Assembly (NCBI GenBank): GCA_018881555.1 | Contig: JACAXG010000050.1 | Span: 3,472,001 to 3,536,000, forward strand | Direction: 5' to 3' | Source of the DNA: Amblyornis subalaris | Lineage: Eukaryota > Chordata > Aves > Passeriformes > Ptilonorhynchidae | DNA: 64,000 nucleotides | Shown: one piece after another, positions 26,339 through 41,700 of the stretch | Layout of the letters: every line of letters starts with the position of its first letter | Position numbering within the stretch: position 1 is the stretch's first letter | Notes under the pieces: model-generated | The model's input: only the letters and a program-made list of their open reading frames with translations | What the model was told of the DNA's origin: nothing | The model's database searches: none | Position numbers and translations under genes: made by a program

Positions 26339-29300
26339 AAGAGTAAAGGGCATTGGGTTGCCTTGGAAGGTATTTTTACATGGATCAAGCAGTAACATTC
26401 AGTGGTCTGCCCTGTGCAGTATCTGCCACATTCAATGACAGAGTTCTGCATTGGGTAAGTACAGTCAGACTGCGGCCTTCCTCAAACAAATGAGACTAGA
26501 CTTTAAATCTCAAGAACAAACTATGGTAGAATTCCAGATGTAGTCTTGATGACAGAAGTGTTATATTGCCATGAAGGATTAGTAGAGGACTGGGTGGTTT
26601 GGTGGTGGGGTTTTTTGCCCCCTTATTTTTAACTTGTTTGGACAACACATGGCTTTCAGCGTTATAAATCAACCATGATTTTATAACAGCTTAGACAAAT
26701 ATAAACTGTTGTGTTCTTTGAACTTCCCAGAAGAACTCAGCCCTAAAAGAAGAATATTTCAAACATAAAATAAAATAAAAAGAAGGAAGTATCTCATACT
26801 TGGAGTATACCTAAAAGAGATTAGATGTCAAAGTGAAATATGCAGGAAAAGTACCAACATGGCATCCATTTCATGCATAAGGCCATTAAGAAATTTACTG
26901 AACAAAAGATAAAGATTTAAATTCCACTTTTGGGGCTGACCAGAAAATGAAGGTTTTAATCCTCGCCCTAAATGACAGAATGAGGGAGGCAGCAGAGAGT
27001 ATGGATGAAATCTGGCTTTTATGCCAGGCAGGAATTTCATCATCAGGTGTTACTTTCTAGTTAGTACTGGTGACTAAATAAAATATTCCTATTGATCAAC
27101 AGTCCATAAAGACTTCACTGGGGAAGCCTCCTTCTAAGACTTAGTTGCCTTTCCTCCTCATTTTCCTTCTTCAGGTGTAGGATACTAGTGCTTGCTTGCA
27201 ATAATCACACTAGAGACAAGAAAGCCTTGGGGCACCTCATGGTCTGTCTTAAATAGCATTTCTAGCTCTGTTCTCTTTGCACAGAAATGAAATAAACACA
27301 TTATCTTAGATGTACTTATTAACATTTTTATTTAAAAGGGTAAAATTGAAAAGAGGGTGACTGTGTAGTGGTGATATAACATGACAGACTGCCAAAGCAA
27401 CACATCCAAGGAAAAGAATCTACAGGCTACATTAACCCACACCCAGAGTGAATATCCAGTTTCCCAAGTTCAAAAAATGGGACATTAAGTATTTCGGCCC
27501 AATCTGAAAAATGTTTTCCTTAAAATTTTCTTGACTGTAATGAAAACAGTTTTACAGCTTTCTGACAGCTTAGCCCAGTAAAAGCCTCATTAAGTCCACG
27601 CATATTACACATCTTTAACAGAATTTTATACAAGAAGGGCTTATTCATATATTTATTACTTGGTAAAGGGTACCCATCTCTCAAGATACTAAAACTGATC
27701 AATGAAAAGATGATTAATTTAGTAGTTTTTAGACAAGTACTCAATCCAAATAGTGGAAAGACCACAAAAAACCATTTTAATTACAGAGTTCGTCATAAAT
27801 AATTGATAGAGCATCTTAAATTCTATAGCACTGATTCAGTATCTGTGGGTTAAAATCTCATTCAAATAATGTACTGCAGTCTCCTCTTACTTCACTTAGC
27901 ACAAGCATTAGACTCAAGTGTCTAACACGGATTCAGTGCCATTTCAGTTATCCTGTGTAATTTATCATTTTGCCACACTCCAAGGTTAAGTACCTTCTGA
28001 CTCAGTCTGCCCATATATTATTTTATGCCCTAACTTGTCTTTTATTCTCAGTTAACTAAGTGGCCTTATCTTGCAGGAAGGAGAAGTATTACCTGGATCT
28101 AGTTGATTTGGGGATTTTATGGGTTTTTTTGAAAGCCACTGGAAATGGGACTCTCCCCATCCAATGTAAACTCTATTCTCAGACATAAAAATATACTTCA
28201 GTTGTAAGCTTTTCAACAATCAACTTGTCTGTATTTGAATATTGGCTAGGTATTTAAAAAGAGTAAAAAACAATGTAATTGGTATTATTTCAAGTAACTT
28301 TTTGTCTATGAAATGAGAATCCTTAGAACATTTACCATGAAACATGCCTCTGTATCAATTTTAACACGGCACAAGAGAAGAGCCATAAGAAAATTACCTT
28401 GGGAATTTAGGTACTCTTGGGAATATAGCAAATGGCCATCTACTAAGTAGTTCTACGAAACCACAGANGGTCTATTTCCTAATCAGAGACGAAATACCAA
28501 AGTATACCATTGCAATTTACCAAAAAGGTGAAGGTTTTGTTTGTTTTCAAAGTTCACTAAAATGGATCAATGACCCTGGACTACAGGGATGTTCCACTAA
28601 CATTTATTTTAAATCTTTTCACGCTGTGGAAACTGCATCAAAGCAGCAACCCACAGTGCTTCATCATCAAACTGAGATTTTGCTGTGAGTGGAGAAAGAA
28701 GAGTATCTGCTGGGGGCGGCTTACTTTAAAGGCCTTATGACTGATACCTTGGACAACCTTGTCTTCATCTTAATTAATTTTCAAACCATGGAATTAAACC
28801 TTAAAAACTGGTTGTAAGATTAGGATCTAAGTGTTGTAGTCCAGAAAGAGTATTCATTCTTCTCACTAACTGTAATGATTCCCTGAGCCAACTCCATAGT
28901 TAGATAAATTAAACAAATAAATTATATTCCTGTATCACCACTGAACATAAGAAGAGAACAGTTTTTTAATTACTTTTTTAACTGAACAACCTAGTACTTA
29001 ATAAATCAGTAAGTGCTACAGGTAATATCAAAAGTCCTAAAAATTAAGTTCTGATCAAGGAGCACAAATACTCAAAGCTGTTAAGAGATGAAATTATTCT
29101 ATTTTGTAGCCAACAAAATTGGCAAAAATCATTCTCACAGTCGTTGTCTAGAACTCAAGCACATGGAAGGAATACATGAAAGATATCCATGTGCAGGAGT
29201 GACAATTCTGCTATTCATATATTTTTATATGCACATGCAGTCATAAATTAATTAAAATTACTTGAATTAGTGAGGCAAAATGGAAAAACCGTAACGTAGC

Positions 29301-32300
29301 ACCTCAGGGTTAAGAATAAAGGCAAAGTACAAATTGCAGATATTCTTTTAAAAACACCTTTGCTTCTGACTGGAAAAGTTTCCAAGGCAGTTAGAAAGCA
29401 CTACAGAAAGACTGGATAAGCCTCCTCTGAAGACCTTTAGAACTTTAGAACAGTAAATAAAAGACTTGACTTATCACAAGGCATCAAGGGAGCCAATCAC
29501 TGTATGTTTTCTTGCTGAATTAATGCTATATTAAATTAATTTACATTAAATTAATTACCATTAAAAGCGTCAAACGACTTGCAAGGGAATACCATGTGCT
29601 CTTAAGTAAAAGGATGGTTGAGAGCAGTTTTTCACATAATGCTGCTGATCTTTCTGGCATCTCCCACAGCAAGAAGTGTTCTCCACTGCAATGCCTGAAT
29701 AACTGGCCTATCATATTTGCTTCACATAGATTGTTTTGGTCTCTTGCCTCCCTTCTTTTTTTTTTTCCTAAATTTGGTCTGTGAAAGTATTCCTAGCGTT
29801 TACCAGAGTAAAACATTAATGTAAAGTCTCAGTAAGAAGTACATGCTTAGATGCACCTTCCAAAACCACACCATACAGCTCCTATCTTCTTTCATTTAAG
29901 GTTGCTGTAAGTGATTGCTAGTAGCAAATTTGTGTTTGCTCATTTAAGGGTCAAACTAGGAAAAAAACCCTTTTTTGTTCACTTATGGAGCATCACCCCT
30001 TAGGATGACGTAAGTAAAGCTCAGAAAACAGAGTGCTCTGGAGAACGGACACGTGCACACAGGAGGCTGTCTCCACACTCATGCAGAGAGACTTGGAACT
30101 TGAGCCTGGATTTCCCACTGCTACTGCTGTAAGCATGCTTTTCTTTCGAAATACCCCATCTGACTAAAGTTATTAAGCACTAAACTGAACTTCCTCACAG
30201 AAGATTTATTATCATTTTGCATTTTGTGTCATTTTGATAACCAAAGGCTCACATAGAGATCTTATCACTGGCCTGTTGACAAAAGTAAAGAGCATTTACA
30301 ATTGAAATTATGATAATTTAATATTTATTCTTGAAATAAAATGTAAGCTGCATTATCCATAACAGCTGCTTTTGCTCTGGTTTGAACAAGAAGCGTATTT
30401 AAATACAATGTGCCTAAGGGTTCTCTAGCCCCATTTCATTACTAGCTACTATACAGGAAACAAATAGACTTTCCAAATTTATTCAGACAGAGCTTTCATT
30501 GTTTAATGTTAGTCAGAAGCTCCATTTCCATTGAATTATTGAATGCTTTTATTCTCATTTATTTCTCATTTGAAGTCAAGGACTCCACCTACTTTTGAGA
30601 AATGCCCGAGTTTGTGCTGGAGGAAGGAAATTGAAGATTTGTACACATAAGCATAAAATGAAGGTTAGTCGGCTTCACAAGGACACGAGCACTGTGTCAC
30701 CTTACAGCATTTGCAACTCAACCCTTCTTGGCTTTTCATTAGGTAGTAACTTATTGAAGTGAGGTTTGGGGTTTGTTGGTTTTTTTTCTTTTTGCTTCAC
30801 AAAGAAATGGCTGGCACTGAAAAAGTCTGGTCATCATACAGGAAAATTTGAGGAAAAGAATTAAAGAATTTTAAAAACATCCACTGCTTTACACTCATTC
30901 ATACTGAGTTTTTAAAAAAAAAAATTGTAACACTGAAAAAGATTAGCAATCCCTGAGGGTTCAGACAGAAACTGTTNAGGCACGAGAGACAAAAAGTACT
31001 TGATCCATGTTGGATCCATGTAGGATCGAATTCTGTTGGCCTTTCTGCACAGAAGTCCCAACAAAGGGAGAAAGGGGAGAGGAAGCACACAAAGCAAAAC
31101 AATAATTGCTATTAAGTTTTGAGGCTAGGAGAACCCTAGGCATATTCATGTCTGCATGGAATAAAAAATTACTAAAATGGACTTTCTACAGAGGACCAGC
31201 ACAGAAGAGCAAGAGTAAGTGCACTAGTAATGCATGGCAGGCGAGCACACCCATTTCAAACACACTGATCCAAACAGCTGTGAAGGGCAGAGAAACTTGC
31301 TCCTTGCATTTCCACCACCAGTGGAACACAGCTGGATGAAGGCTAGGAACTGAATAGCCCACAGCAATCTGCATTCCCAGAACGGGTCCCTTCTGCTGCT
31401 ACATTTTCTATTTGAGAAGCTTGTGCCTAGTCAGCCACTTAGTGATAATGTGAAAAAGGTTCAACATGGCAAAAGGTAAGTCACTGCAAAATATGCAAAA
31501 CGAAAAAACACAGAGAAGAGAAAATAATAAAAAATAAATTTAAAAAAAAAAATTCAAAAAANCCAATGCCCAAGACTGTGTCTTCAGTATATTCAGTAAA
31601 TTCAAGCTATAAAAATTTCAGAGCAAAAAGGCACAGGCAAATGTGCAAGCTGCATCTCTCTAAACCCCTTCTTCATTGCATTTTGCTTGCTTTGGAAAAC
31701 CACTCTGTTAAATGTGACTTGTCCAACATATTGAGCTATATTACTATTCTAGGGCTATTTTAAGAAGAACAGCAGCAAAAAAAAACCCAAACAAATTGAC
31801 TGTATGCTTAATACTGGCAAGATGAAAATTATGACCTTTCACGCTTAGCCATCATTTCCTTGAAAAGGAAACAAGGGATATTCCAAGATACCAGCCCTGA
31901 ATGGGTTCTTCACGTCACTGATTTCCCATAGGTACCAACTGTCATCACAGACCAACTCTAAACTACTCTGAGACTCCTCAATAACTACCAATGAATGAAC
32001 AATATCCACATTGGTGCATACATGGTTTCTCTTCCCTCTGTGCTTTTCCTCCGTACATTATGAGTATATACAATGAGTAAACAGATTTGTAACAGAGCAG
32101 ATTTGTTAAAAAACAACATTGGATCATCTGTCAAGGATGCCAAGTACTTGCAGCAACCCTTGAGACTGTGGACCTTAAAGGCAACATGCATCTAAGCAAA
32201 GCCTAGTGTTCATACAACTAAAGCTAAAGCAAACATGAGTGAAAGCCTGCCTGCAAGGAAATGAAGCCCATCAAAGAATAATATTCTATAGCTCCAAAAA

Positions 32301-35300
32301 GTCACTGTAAATGACAAATGCTTCTTTTTATTGTGTCAGACACTTTCAAAAACAAAGAATCCTCAACTGTTATTACTGCAACTTAACACCTGCTAAAGGA
32401 ATCTCTCACCTGTAACAACCTTGCGGATTTTCCTCCAGTATTTGATAAAAGCCATATTTTCTGATCTCACATCTCCCTTGAAGAGTGAGCGTTGTGGTGT
32501 CTCTGGCTCTCCCGGGTTAAGGAACACATGAATGAAACTGAATGAAGTAGTTCTGAGCTCATATTGGGGTCCTANCGAAATTATGAGAACATGGTGTAGT
32601 TCAAACCCTGCTACATAGAAGAAGTAGCTAGCACCATAGTCAGTAATTTTTAAATATAGCTAACGTGAAGTAGTGCCTAGGCCACGCTGTCAGACATGAT
32701 CACAAATACTTTCCTTCAGAGCTACATTATATGCTGACAGTTTGTGAACCGCAGTTTTCCTGTACAACACTCATGACATTAAATATACAACAGCTTCCTC
32801 AGTAACAGTAGAACACTTTTAAGACAACCCTTTTGCCCATAATGCTAAAATGTACACCAGACTTCTACAGAGTAGCAGAAGAAATCAGTGGTGGAAATAC
32901 AAAAACCAGGCATTTCTCAGAAGAGGGACGCAGAAGGGGTAATGAATTCAAAATGTTTAACGCTTGTGCAGAGACGGAAGCTGTCTTACAGAAGACCTGG
33001 AAATAACAGACATCATTCACAAGCAGTGAATTTTTAAAGTTAGTTTTCTCTCTATGACTGTTTACTGCCTGTCTANAACAGCAGAGCAGAGAGCAGCATT
33101 AGCAATTTGGCCTAAGGTCTTCAGGGAAAGAGGCTCTGCCCTACTTTAACAATAGCAGTNGCTGAGGCAAATTAGGTCTCTGACAGGGATAAAATGAAGT
33201 TCCACTGTAAGCATAAAAGAGCTCCCATTGATTTTGGCCCCTTTCAGCTGATGTAAATAATCAAGTAACCATAAATTTGGCAAGGAATAATTGCTGCCTT
33301 GTCCATTACACAGTGTACTCAAAAAGGCATTTAAAATCACCTTGAGCAGAGGGAAAAGGAGCAAGGAAAGCTGAGCTCGGACAGTTCTTCTCCTTCATCA
33401 AGCTCTATTCTACAATGTCACCTGCAACAACACAATCATCTTTTAGTGAGAGTGGAAAAAGAGTTTGGTGGTCTAAACAGCAGATTTGAAATTCCATGCT
33501 CTGACAGGGTCAATGGGCTCTTAATTCTGCCAAAAAACGAATTTATGAAGTTTCATTTAACCTGCAGACAAGCTGATTTGAAGCAAAGGTGATCTGTGAG
33601 CAGTGGACCCAGTGACGCACGGCTCCCAATAAATTTTTCTGCAGTTAAACTTCCACATGGCTTCCCTTAGCCTTAATGGAAGTTCAGCTCATGTTCTTGC
33701 AGCCTTGATACAAGACTGAGTTTTCTTTCACCTCTNGACCTGTTTGCACAGGATTTTTCCAGCAGTCTTCTCCACTTCAGCCAGTACTTCAGTTACATTA
33801 CAGCGTCCCAACAGGACTCTTCTTTGCCGAGACACAGNTGTTGTCTGCTAAGGCAGCAAACACCTTTCTCCTAAGGTGTTTGCCATGGGCACCCCGCAAG
33901 ACCAAAAGTATTCTCTAGTCAATTTGATCTATGCTTGGGGGTGTAGCAACTAAATACATCTTCTCTGGACAGAGAATCTCACTACCACCACACAGAAATT
34001 ATTTTGGCTTCAGGACATGTGGATAATGTTCAGAAGCTGCTATGAAATTCTTCCAGCTTCTGAAAAGTTGGCAAAGTGGCCTTGCACAAAATGTGGGTAT
34101 TAACTTCCTATTTCATGCAAACAAGCATCAGGAAGCCATACCCCAAATAAAGCAAGTATCATTATTACCTTTGTTATTTCAGGCACCTACAGACTTGCAA
34201 TCACCTTTTTGTCAACAAAATCTGGTATCTGAAGTTTTGTACAATGATAAACTAGTATTTAAACTTGCTTAAAACAGCTGCTGCAAAAATAATTGGAAAT
34301 TAACACTTGCATTTCCTATGAGTCTAAGTACAGGGATTCTTAGCAAACCTGCATAGGTCATTGCATCATAAAGGGGCTACATTTATTAAATAAAAATCAT
34401 TACATCCCCTCTTCTTTTGTTTCAAGTAACTGTTTTGGTGATCTCAACGAAAGTTTAAAACTTTTTCTTTCCTTTTTATCATTTTGCTAGTGAGGAAAAT
34501 GGCAATGCACGTACTCACATCTAAAATCAGTTTGGATTTGTTGTTACTTAATATAATAGTATTAGTGAAACTTCTGAAAGGAATGAAGGGAGAACCAGAA
34601 AAAAAAAAGGACCATCATTATTTCACGAAGCACATTAGGCACATTTAGGAATGTTGGATGACTTCTGAGAATTTTATGTCTATTTTAACTGTTGCCTCAA
34701 TANCTCTCAAAGGAACAAAAAAGTGGAGAAAAGCTGTACTGATCTCAGAAGAGATCTAGTAATAATCATAAAAAAGCACTTCAAGTTGTCAGGAAAAGAA
34801 AAACACTGTTTATACAAGCTTTTATGCTAGAAAGCAATAATGCCTGAAAAACATGTACAATGGCATCTGTGGATGGAAGAATTAGTATTAAATGCTACTT
34901 TTAAGTAAGGAGATGAGGGAATAAGATGCTCATGAAGGCTCGGGTACCAAATTTAGGTTTACTTGCAATGTTTTCAGTATGTCTGAAAAGGCTGCTGTTA
35001 TGGTAGAACACTTAGAAAAGAAAGCAAAACTAGTCCAAAAATATTTTTGTAATATCAAGAACAAAGGACTCCAAGGGAAGAGACCAGTAAAACCAACCAA
35101 AAAGGAATATAATTAAATTTTATACATTTCAACAATAACATTCTGAAAAAAACATGAAACAAAAACTTAGTACCCTGACCCCCAGAAAACAGAAAATTTT
35201 AAAGAGTTTCTTAGCTATTTCGCCTTGCATTTAATTTACATNTTGATACTTTTGCAAGTATTGCATGACATTGCACTGACCGTTAATTTGCTAAAAGTCN

Positions 35301-35674
35301 ATACTCACTGGACTCACATGACCCTTTTGACTGTTGCTTTCTTTTTNTCCAGGACAGAAAAGATAGTTATGCTGATATGCAGCTGTTCTGCAACAATGAA
35401 AATAAAACATGCAAGCATCACACCCATGCTGCATAAACCTCAGTCAATGTTTCTCATGTTACCATCTGCTGATGTTCTGAGTGCCTAGATAAGCACCTGG
35501 CCTTGTTTAAAACACCACTAAGATTTATTTTTTTTTTTAATTTTTGTTTTTAATGGCTCTCAATATATCCACTTTCAAAAAACTCCATGGGGACAACAAT
35601 AGCAACACCAAAAAACACCCCTTCAAAAATGCACCAAAAAAATTGCAAAATACCTTGCAGACCAAGGTATGAAC

Positions 35675-35714
35675 ATGCTTAGAAACACCAAAAAATGCTT
35701 AGAGACACCAAAAA
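35675..35714. repeat. Tandem duplication, two 20-bp units
   Basis: ATGCTTAGAAACACCAAAAA at 35675-35694 is followed directly by a second copy at 35695-35714 that differs at one base (G for A at unit position 10). Nearby sequence is rich in ACACCAAAAA-like pieces, suggesting local slippage. Confidence 0.85.
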
Positions 35715-38700
35715 TTAGCCTACGCTATTCTCTATCTTTAACAAATTTACCTAAAATACAGTCTGCAGTATGGCAGCCTAAATAGAAATCGGGATTCTGT
35801 GTGGAAAAAGCTGTTGGAACAAATGCAAGAAGAAAATTCTCATTTACCACTGCATTACAGGAACTGAAATACTGTAAATTGATGACTAAAAGAAAGGTAC
35901 ATTGAACCCCCCAGAAAATGTAAATTTGTGGGTTTAAGGTATCAAAGATGAGAAACACAAAGACTGGAAAAGCAGAACAGATCCACCATCAGTTAGAAAA
36001 TAAAGCGCCAAAACTCAGCTGTTAGACCTTCAGNCTATAAACAAAACCATTGTGTTGATAGCATCTATCTCCATAACAACAGTGACCAAACAACCTCTGC
36101 TGGGCATCATCTACAGGCTAACTTGACTGACTGACTTTCACTATTTCAAACTGAAAAGCTAGTTCTTGTTGACAAGTACATCAATCCAGCAAATATCTGC
36201 AGTGAATCGAAGGCAGAAACCAATGACAGTATTATTTNACATGTGACTAGCACAAGTTCTGAGGATTCATTTATATGCAATATTCTTGAATATGCAAAAT
36301 ATCAAGTAATTATTGCTATTTTTAAATAAGAAACACNCTTTCAATCTATTGTAACAACATACAGATTCTGAAAGAGGATTAAAGGGATATCTTTTGCAAA
36401 GTCCTTTATACATTTCAAATGCTACATCTCAAAAACTTATTTGAGGTTAAATTACCATCTTGTTTATGCAAAATCCTTTCACTCACCCCTGAGACTTTGT
36501 CAGTACTGTTTTCATTATTCATGTCTCTGCTTAAAGGTACCTTATTTTAGCTGAAGTTAATTCTGCTGATAATTAACAGCCTAACCAGATTAATTTTAGC
36601 TTAACTATTTTTGAAGTATTTTAACCTATTATACATTGTTCAATTAAACTTACTTAAAAATTACAAGTGAAAACAGTGCAGTTTTCCAGACAGATCATGA
36701 AAAAAATTATAATATCGTTTTGCTGCAGGAGCTAAGAATTGAACTTTTACCTTTTAAAACTACTGTGTCCCTGTGAAGTACTTACGCTCATTTTGGGAAA
36801 TAAAATAATTGAATATATGATGTAGAAACTGCCTGCAATCAGCTGGACCACAACTATGCTAAAGAGAAATAAGATATCCTTTAAGGCACACTAGCAATCA
36901 AAGGGAAGTGGCACGTACTGACACAGCATTAGTGGTGATACAAGTGGTCACTGAAAGTTACACTTGACATTGTAAGAACTTATAAGCATCTCTCTCTGAA
37001 CATCTCCAGATTATTTTCTTCTATTTAAAAATACTAACAGTTACTACTGCATTTGTGCACATGGTACTATAGCCACAATAGATCTTTATTGGTCCTATTG
37101 AAATGTAATTACACTTGCAGCAAAGATGCATTTTTAATACACAATTCTTCATTGCTGTAAGTTGCTTGATACTTTAGTTTATAAACCTCAAATGTAGAGG
37201 ATGCTCCTAATCTAAAAAGATTGGACACAATAGTGCCATTCAAAACTTTGAAACTGTGTTGGACTTGATCATGTCAAACAGGTGCTGGGGTTTTTGTAAC
37301 CTACATTGCCTTGATACCATTTTCATAATTTTGTACTTTAGAATTATTACAGATNTGACTTATGGTCTTACACCAATACGGAAGCAGAAACCTCCAGAAG
37401 TGCTGTTGAACTCACAGTTCAAATGAGCAAGGGCTGTTTGTTGATTTTTTGTTTCATATATTTCAATTGGGAAAGGAGTCTTTCCTTCTCCGCACCCCCT
37501 TTTATTTAACAACCGCTTTTCGATTTTTGGCAAATGTGGTACTTACATCTGCATATACTAAGGTTTCATAATAAATGAAAGAATACAAACGGTGCCTTCT
37601 AAATTACTTGCACCAGGTTTCACAATGTTCTTTCTCCCCATTGCACCAGTTAATGAGACTGTTTTCAGTAACACACAGACTTAATAAATCACATAGGGGT
37701 ACCTGCACCTTTTTGGCTCATACCAGTAACATGCTGAACACTAGAAGACTGCAACTTTTTAACAGAAGCTCTCATTTGATCTTATCGAGAAAAAAAATCT
37801 ACTTGAAAATTCATATAATTTAAAGTNTATGTCAGGGATGCTAAAACCAACCCAAATTAAAGTATATTATTTTTATTAACCTNCTTTTTCCTCCAAGACT
37901 GTCACCACACTTATCTTAGGTGCCCTTATCTGTGCATGTGGATCAAATTAACCTGTTTGGGATCAAGTTTTAACTATACCTTATGATACAGTTTAAATAG
38001 TCTCTTTCTGAGATATGCAAAATTTTCCTTTCAACATTTTAATTCCCAAAACACCCAATCCAATTCCATTCACTTTATCTTATAGAAATGTCCTGTCTGA
38101 AGTAGCCACCAATTTCCATCATTTCTAACAGAGNAGGAAGGACAAAGACTGACTCATGCTACCAGAAAGCACAGATGATGNGTTAATCCTATGAGAGATG
38201 GAAAAAATGCTCTGTTTACAGTGATCACTTAGAGCAGCCTCCAGTAAACATTCCCCTCCAAGAAAACAGAAGCTGCCAGACCCACTGGAAGAAGCAAGTT
38301 CTTACTGGAAATCTCTGTAGGAATTCTCTAGAGTGAAAAATGACTGGAATAGTATGAGAAACATTAAACTTAATTATAAAAAAATCTTTCAAATACAGTA
38401 AATGCAACTATAGCTTAAGTAACTGTATCAGTCTACCAAAATTATTTTGAATAAAATTTTAAAGGGAGCCATGCCAGATGCTATATTTGACTTGCTTTTC
38501 AAATATTTATTTCTCAACTTGAAGTATTAACTGAACACATGGGCTTTCAAAGCTCTAAAACAACACAAAAATGTGTATTTTAGGGAGAAGAAATTTTATA
38601 ACTATTTTAAGGAAAAAGTTCTATTTGAGATCCACTCTAGCATGCAAATAGTAACGTTATTGCAAATGTACTTACTAGAAGTGGTTTCGTTTTATGGGAG

Positions 38701-41700
38701 TTTTTAAGGTACTGTAGTTATTCCTGCAGTGTTTCACTTATCAAACTTACTTTTTGGAAGTGAAAATTGGAAAATATTCATCTCTAGAACGTAATATATT
38801 ACAACTGAAAAAATAAGGAAATATTTATACAAACTTCAAGATGATTTCAAATTTCTTCCAGCAATCGGCAAATTTTTGGTCTTTTCAGCATAGCGAGGAT
38901 CCTGTAGGGCATGCAGCACATCAAATCTGATCTTAGTTTGAGGGAAAGTTCAGGAAGTGTGCTCTCCTGGCAACAGAATGGGTACTGACGGAAGGACACA
39001 GAGATGACTAAATGGCATATACAAATTAGTGCACTTAAGCTCTGAATTACTAATGAAATGAGAAACATCTGTCTCTCTTACCAGCTTCTGCTTAAGCTTT
39101 TTCAAAGTCTCAATTGCCCCACATAATTGNTATGTGCAATGTCCACCAAGCAGAGCTTTCTTGGCTGTCGTTTTCCTTGCTTAGCCTCAGTGATTGATGA
39201 CTCTCTGGAAGACAGACCCCGCAGAATTTGGGGAACGCTACTGACCTCAGACTGGAATACAAATGCCTCTTTAAAAACTAATGATGTAAGGCATGATTGG
39301 ATTGAAACTGGGAAGACTGCACTGAACACACCTACGGTGATTCCTTGCAGTGCCATCTGGCAAGNGTGGGCTAAGAGAGCAGCTAAAAGCCTCACTACTT
39401 AAGAGCTGCTGGGAGCAAGACAATGGAGATGGAGCAAGCTCAATTAATAAGAAGAAAAGATGCAGCTGAGCTCATGCCAAGGCCCTGGGATCACTAAAAG
39501 AAAAACTATTTCTGGAGAATCTTGTTCCACTTATATCCAGCAAAAGCANGTGATCTGATATTTAAGGAGGAGCTACAACAGGAAAGGAAAATTACTAGAT
39601 GCTGGGAGCCCAAGGCATCAGCCAACAACTCCAGTTGGAAATTAAGGAAAAAAATCCTGCAGTACTAAAACAAGGAGAAGGAATTACTCACGTAACAAAG
39701 TAACCAATTTTTTTAAGGCGTTTTGGACAGGCAGGTTACTCCTCCAATCACAATATGACAAAGATATTTGGCTGCTCTTCTGATTACTGCAGATTTCAGA
39801 GATACAGCAGACTTAGACATAGGAATCTCTTACTGCTACACGCTACAAGAAAACTACTGGCATAAAAACTGGGCTACATGGGGCACTGACATCTTAAGGA
39901 CCTGCGTGTAAACAAGTAGAAAGGAAACCATCATTTTCACATATCAATAAGCTATTTTCTGAAGTACCAGTAGAGCACTGTAGCAATTAAAAGACAGAAA
40001 GGAGCAAAACTGAAATAATACAAAAGGAAGATGCTAAAAAAATGAAGCAGTAGAACCAGCTAGCATACTGATTTACAGATTAAATACAAAGGGCAAAGAA
40101 GAAAGTCAAAGAGAAAATGCAAGAAGTAGTGGGGGAGGTAGGGGTTTTTTTATTCTTTTCTACTGGGTTAAAATTTTNAAAAAAATGCAAGCCTTTACAA
40201 AATGCTGCACTGCAAGGCATTATAAACCAAGTTATTCTGCTGCAGGAGGCTATAAAAATGAATTATAGAAATGATTGAAGACACAAAGAAAAAAATACGT
40301 TCCTGCTATAGTATGTTTTTTTACTGCCCTTATTACTGAAAAATTTTGCTACATAGCCTGGCTAGAAGCAGTGAATTTACCTATGCCATAAGCCTACTGT
40401 CAAATCAACTGATCATATATCAGCATTTGTAAGAAATGTATGAATTTACATCAGCTCTAAAAAGGTGATTCACTGCAGCAAGACAATCTCACGTATCAAG
40501 TAATTTCTATACTCTGCACACATTAACTGCTTGCTGAAATAAGCACTTNCAACAGAAGTCAGAACTGCACCATCACACAAAAACAGCTGTGGGTTTTGTG
40601 TCAGGAGGAGCAATGTTAATTACAGCAGCTTAAAAAAAAAATAGCCTCCCTCTTTGTTTATTTTGAACATGATCAAACTTAATGTGACCAGAGCTGAACT
40701 CTCTGTTGGCCCCTTCCTTGGCACCAGCACTCGCGTACTCCCATGCCGGGGCACTGCCAGCCCAGAAACACTCCCACTCCATTCCAGACACCTTTTCCTG
40801 CCCTNCTGCTGCCTTCAGTAAAGGCTGGAGGAGAGTAGGAAAGTTAATATTTGTAAGGAGTTGAACCACCCTATCTAGTGATTTCTACAGCAAAAAGGTT
40901 GCCAACAATCAAAGCATAACCGAATTGCTAAGAGTGAATATTTTACATTCCTATATATCATTGAGGGAATGCCATTTGGAGTTACAAGTAGTTTGTCAAC
41001 CAAGAGAGAAAAACATTACTGCTAACACGAGATGTAAAGGGGAGGAACAAGCATCTGCAAAGGCATCCCCAGAGAAGTCAAGAGTCAGAGCAAAAGACAA
41101 CACTTCAGAAACAAAGTTGCAGATGAGAAGGCAAAAAAGGAACATACTGAATGCTCCTAATGCATTTAAAATAAATCTGCACGAAGTGAATAGAAACAAT
41201 TGTTCCTTGTCACTGAGGAAACGCCATGTATGAGCTTATGAATTAAATTAAAAAGAAAAGACTTGGTTTAGAACACACTCCACCACCAGTGATACAAAAA
41301 AAAAAAAAATTCTCTGTTTTAGATGATTACTCCACTGAATAAGCATTGTTTGAAACGTGATCGTATCTTCTGAAGCTAATAAGCTACTTACAATGTACCA
41401 TCCCCAAAATTCACCTTCCACATGTGAGCAGATAAATCAACAACATATTTAAACTGTTCATTTTTTTGTCCATTTACAAAATACATACTTTATGTATTAA
41501 AGTTTCACATTTTTCCTGCTTCTACTACCACTTTCTTTTTATAAAAAAAATTATTTCTACTACTTTAGATCATTACATATATACCAATGAGGGGCTGTCA
41601 TTAGTATATTATTACAGCCACACATTTTGCTTATGAAATCCTCTTGATCCATGGAATTCCCAAAAAGCCAATATGAGGCTTCCAAATTTGAAACACTGTC

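Noticed and set aside
39102..39402. Overlapping open frames on both strands (97 and 91 codons) in a GC-richer segment.
   Set aside because: Neither peptide matches a spectrin repeat or any family I recognise, and both contain ambiguous codons.
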